This document shows positions 63,739-64,000 of a DNA stretch of 64,000 nt, piece by piece. A model generated the notes under the pieces. That model was not told where the DNA came from. It was given only the letters and a program-made list of their open reading frames with translations, and made no database searches. Made by a program: the position numbers and the translations under genes. This DNA comes from Halocafeteria seosinensis (lineage: Eukaryota > Sar > Bigyra > Bicosoecida), in contig LVLI01000905.1 of the NCBI GenBank assembly GCA_001687465.1, forward strand, positions 20,838 through 84,837. Reading direction: 5' to 3'. Positions within the stretch are counted from its first letter, which is position 1; each line of letters begins with the position of its first letter.

Positions 63739-64000
63739 GTACAGCCACAGTGACAGTGTTGGAGCGGTTCCGGGTAGGGTTCACCCCTCAAACGGAGTAG
63801 CGTAGCCTGTAGCTTACGCGGCTTCCGGTCGGAGCAATACTAATACACACACGACCGCTTGGCTAAGACCGCGTCAAACAACCCAGTGGGTAATGGTTCC
63901 TCTTGCTTAGACTGGCCGCCTAGAGCTACGCACACGGTAGACGAAGTCGAGAAGTTTATCGACTTCAGGCTCCACGACAAGCGGATCCTCGTCCACTGGA

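Larger units (their letters stand above)
62521..64000. other. Right-hand end of window, no supported gene
   Basis: Only short open frames occur (the longest 104 codons, 63016-63330). The region contains a diverged direct repeat (see separate entry). The last ~240 bp could be the start of another gene, but nothing is recognisable. Confidence 0.4.

Overview
The window is nuclear DNA of a unicellular eukaryote. Genes are broken by short GT-AG introns (mostly 55-120 bp) whose splice phases fit when exons are joined. It carries eukaryote-only genes: Mediator MED31, cytosolic tRNA thiolase CTU1, a FIT-family lipid protein, a hormone-sensitive-lipase-type lipase and a SOUL haem-binding protein. A complete DRC3 (nexin-dynein regulatory complex) and a tubulin-type cytosolic carboxypeptidase imply a motile cilium. 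Tandem genes for a glycine-rich / ephrin-receptor-like / multi-TM family that I know from land plants and some protists point to a flagellated alga or alga-like protist; the lineage cannot be fixed from this window. Scattered N bases show a draft assembly.

Layout. 1-7.8 kb: 3' part of a coiled-coil gene, MED31, a convergent ankyrin protein with an acylation-type N-terminus, and two weak small genes. 8.1-12.8 kb: a 1592-residue TPR protein built from duplicated blocks, with a relic of its own central domain just downstream. 13-16 kb: seven-exon coiled-coil gene. 16.7-24.4 kb: FIT protein, DRC3, HSL-type lipase. 24.4-32.3 kb: carboxypeptidase and CTU1, both on the minus strand. 32.6-45.2 kb: two giant tandem membrane proteins. 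45.2-46.7 kb: secreted GH16 glucanase. 47.5-50.1 kb: second TPR protein. 50.5-53.4 kb: small unknown gene, small basic protein gene, SOUL protein. 53.8-61.4 kb: a divergent pair of GLUG-repeat surface proteins plus a fragment of a third. 61.5-64 kb: a tentative small membrane-protein gene, a 93-bp inverted-repeat element and diverged direct repeats.

How the genes relate. Two themes stand out. Housekeeping and ciliary genes occur as compact single copies. Between them sit three locally duplicated families: TPR proteins with an unrecognised conserved core, glycine-rich multi-TM proteins, and GLUG / Ser-Thr-Pro stalk / single-TM proteins with a conserved cytoplasmic tail. Each family shows signs of recent rearrangement: block duplication, a 453-bp in-frame insertion, a one-base frameshift, or truncated relics. 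The best candidates for undescribed biology are the shared core of the two TPR proteins and the conserved tail of the GLUG receptors-like proteins. All homology calls are from reading the sequence and from memory of the families; no searches were run.
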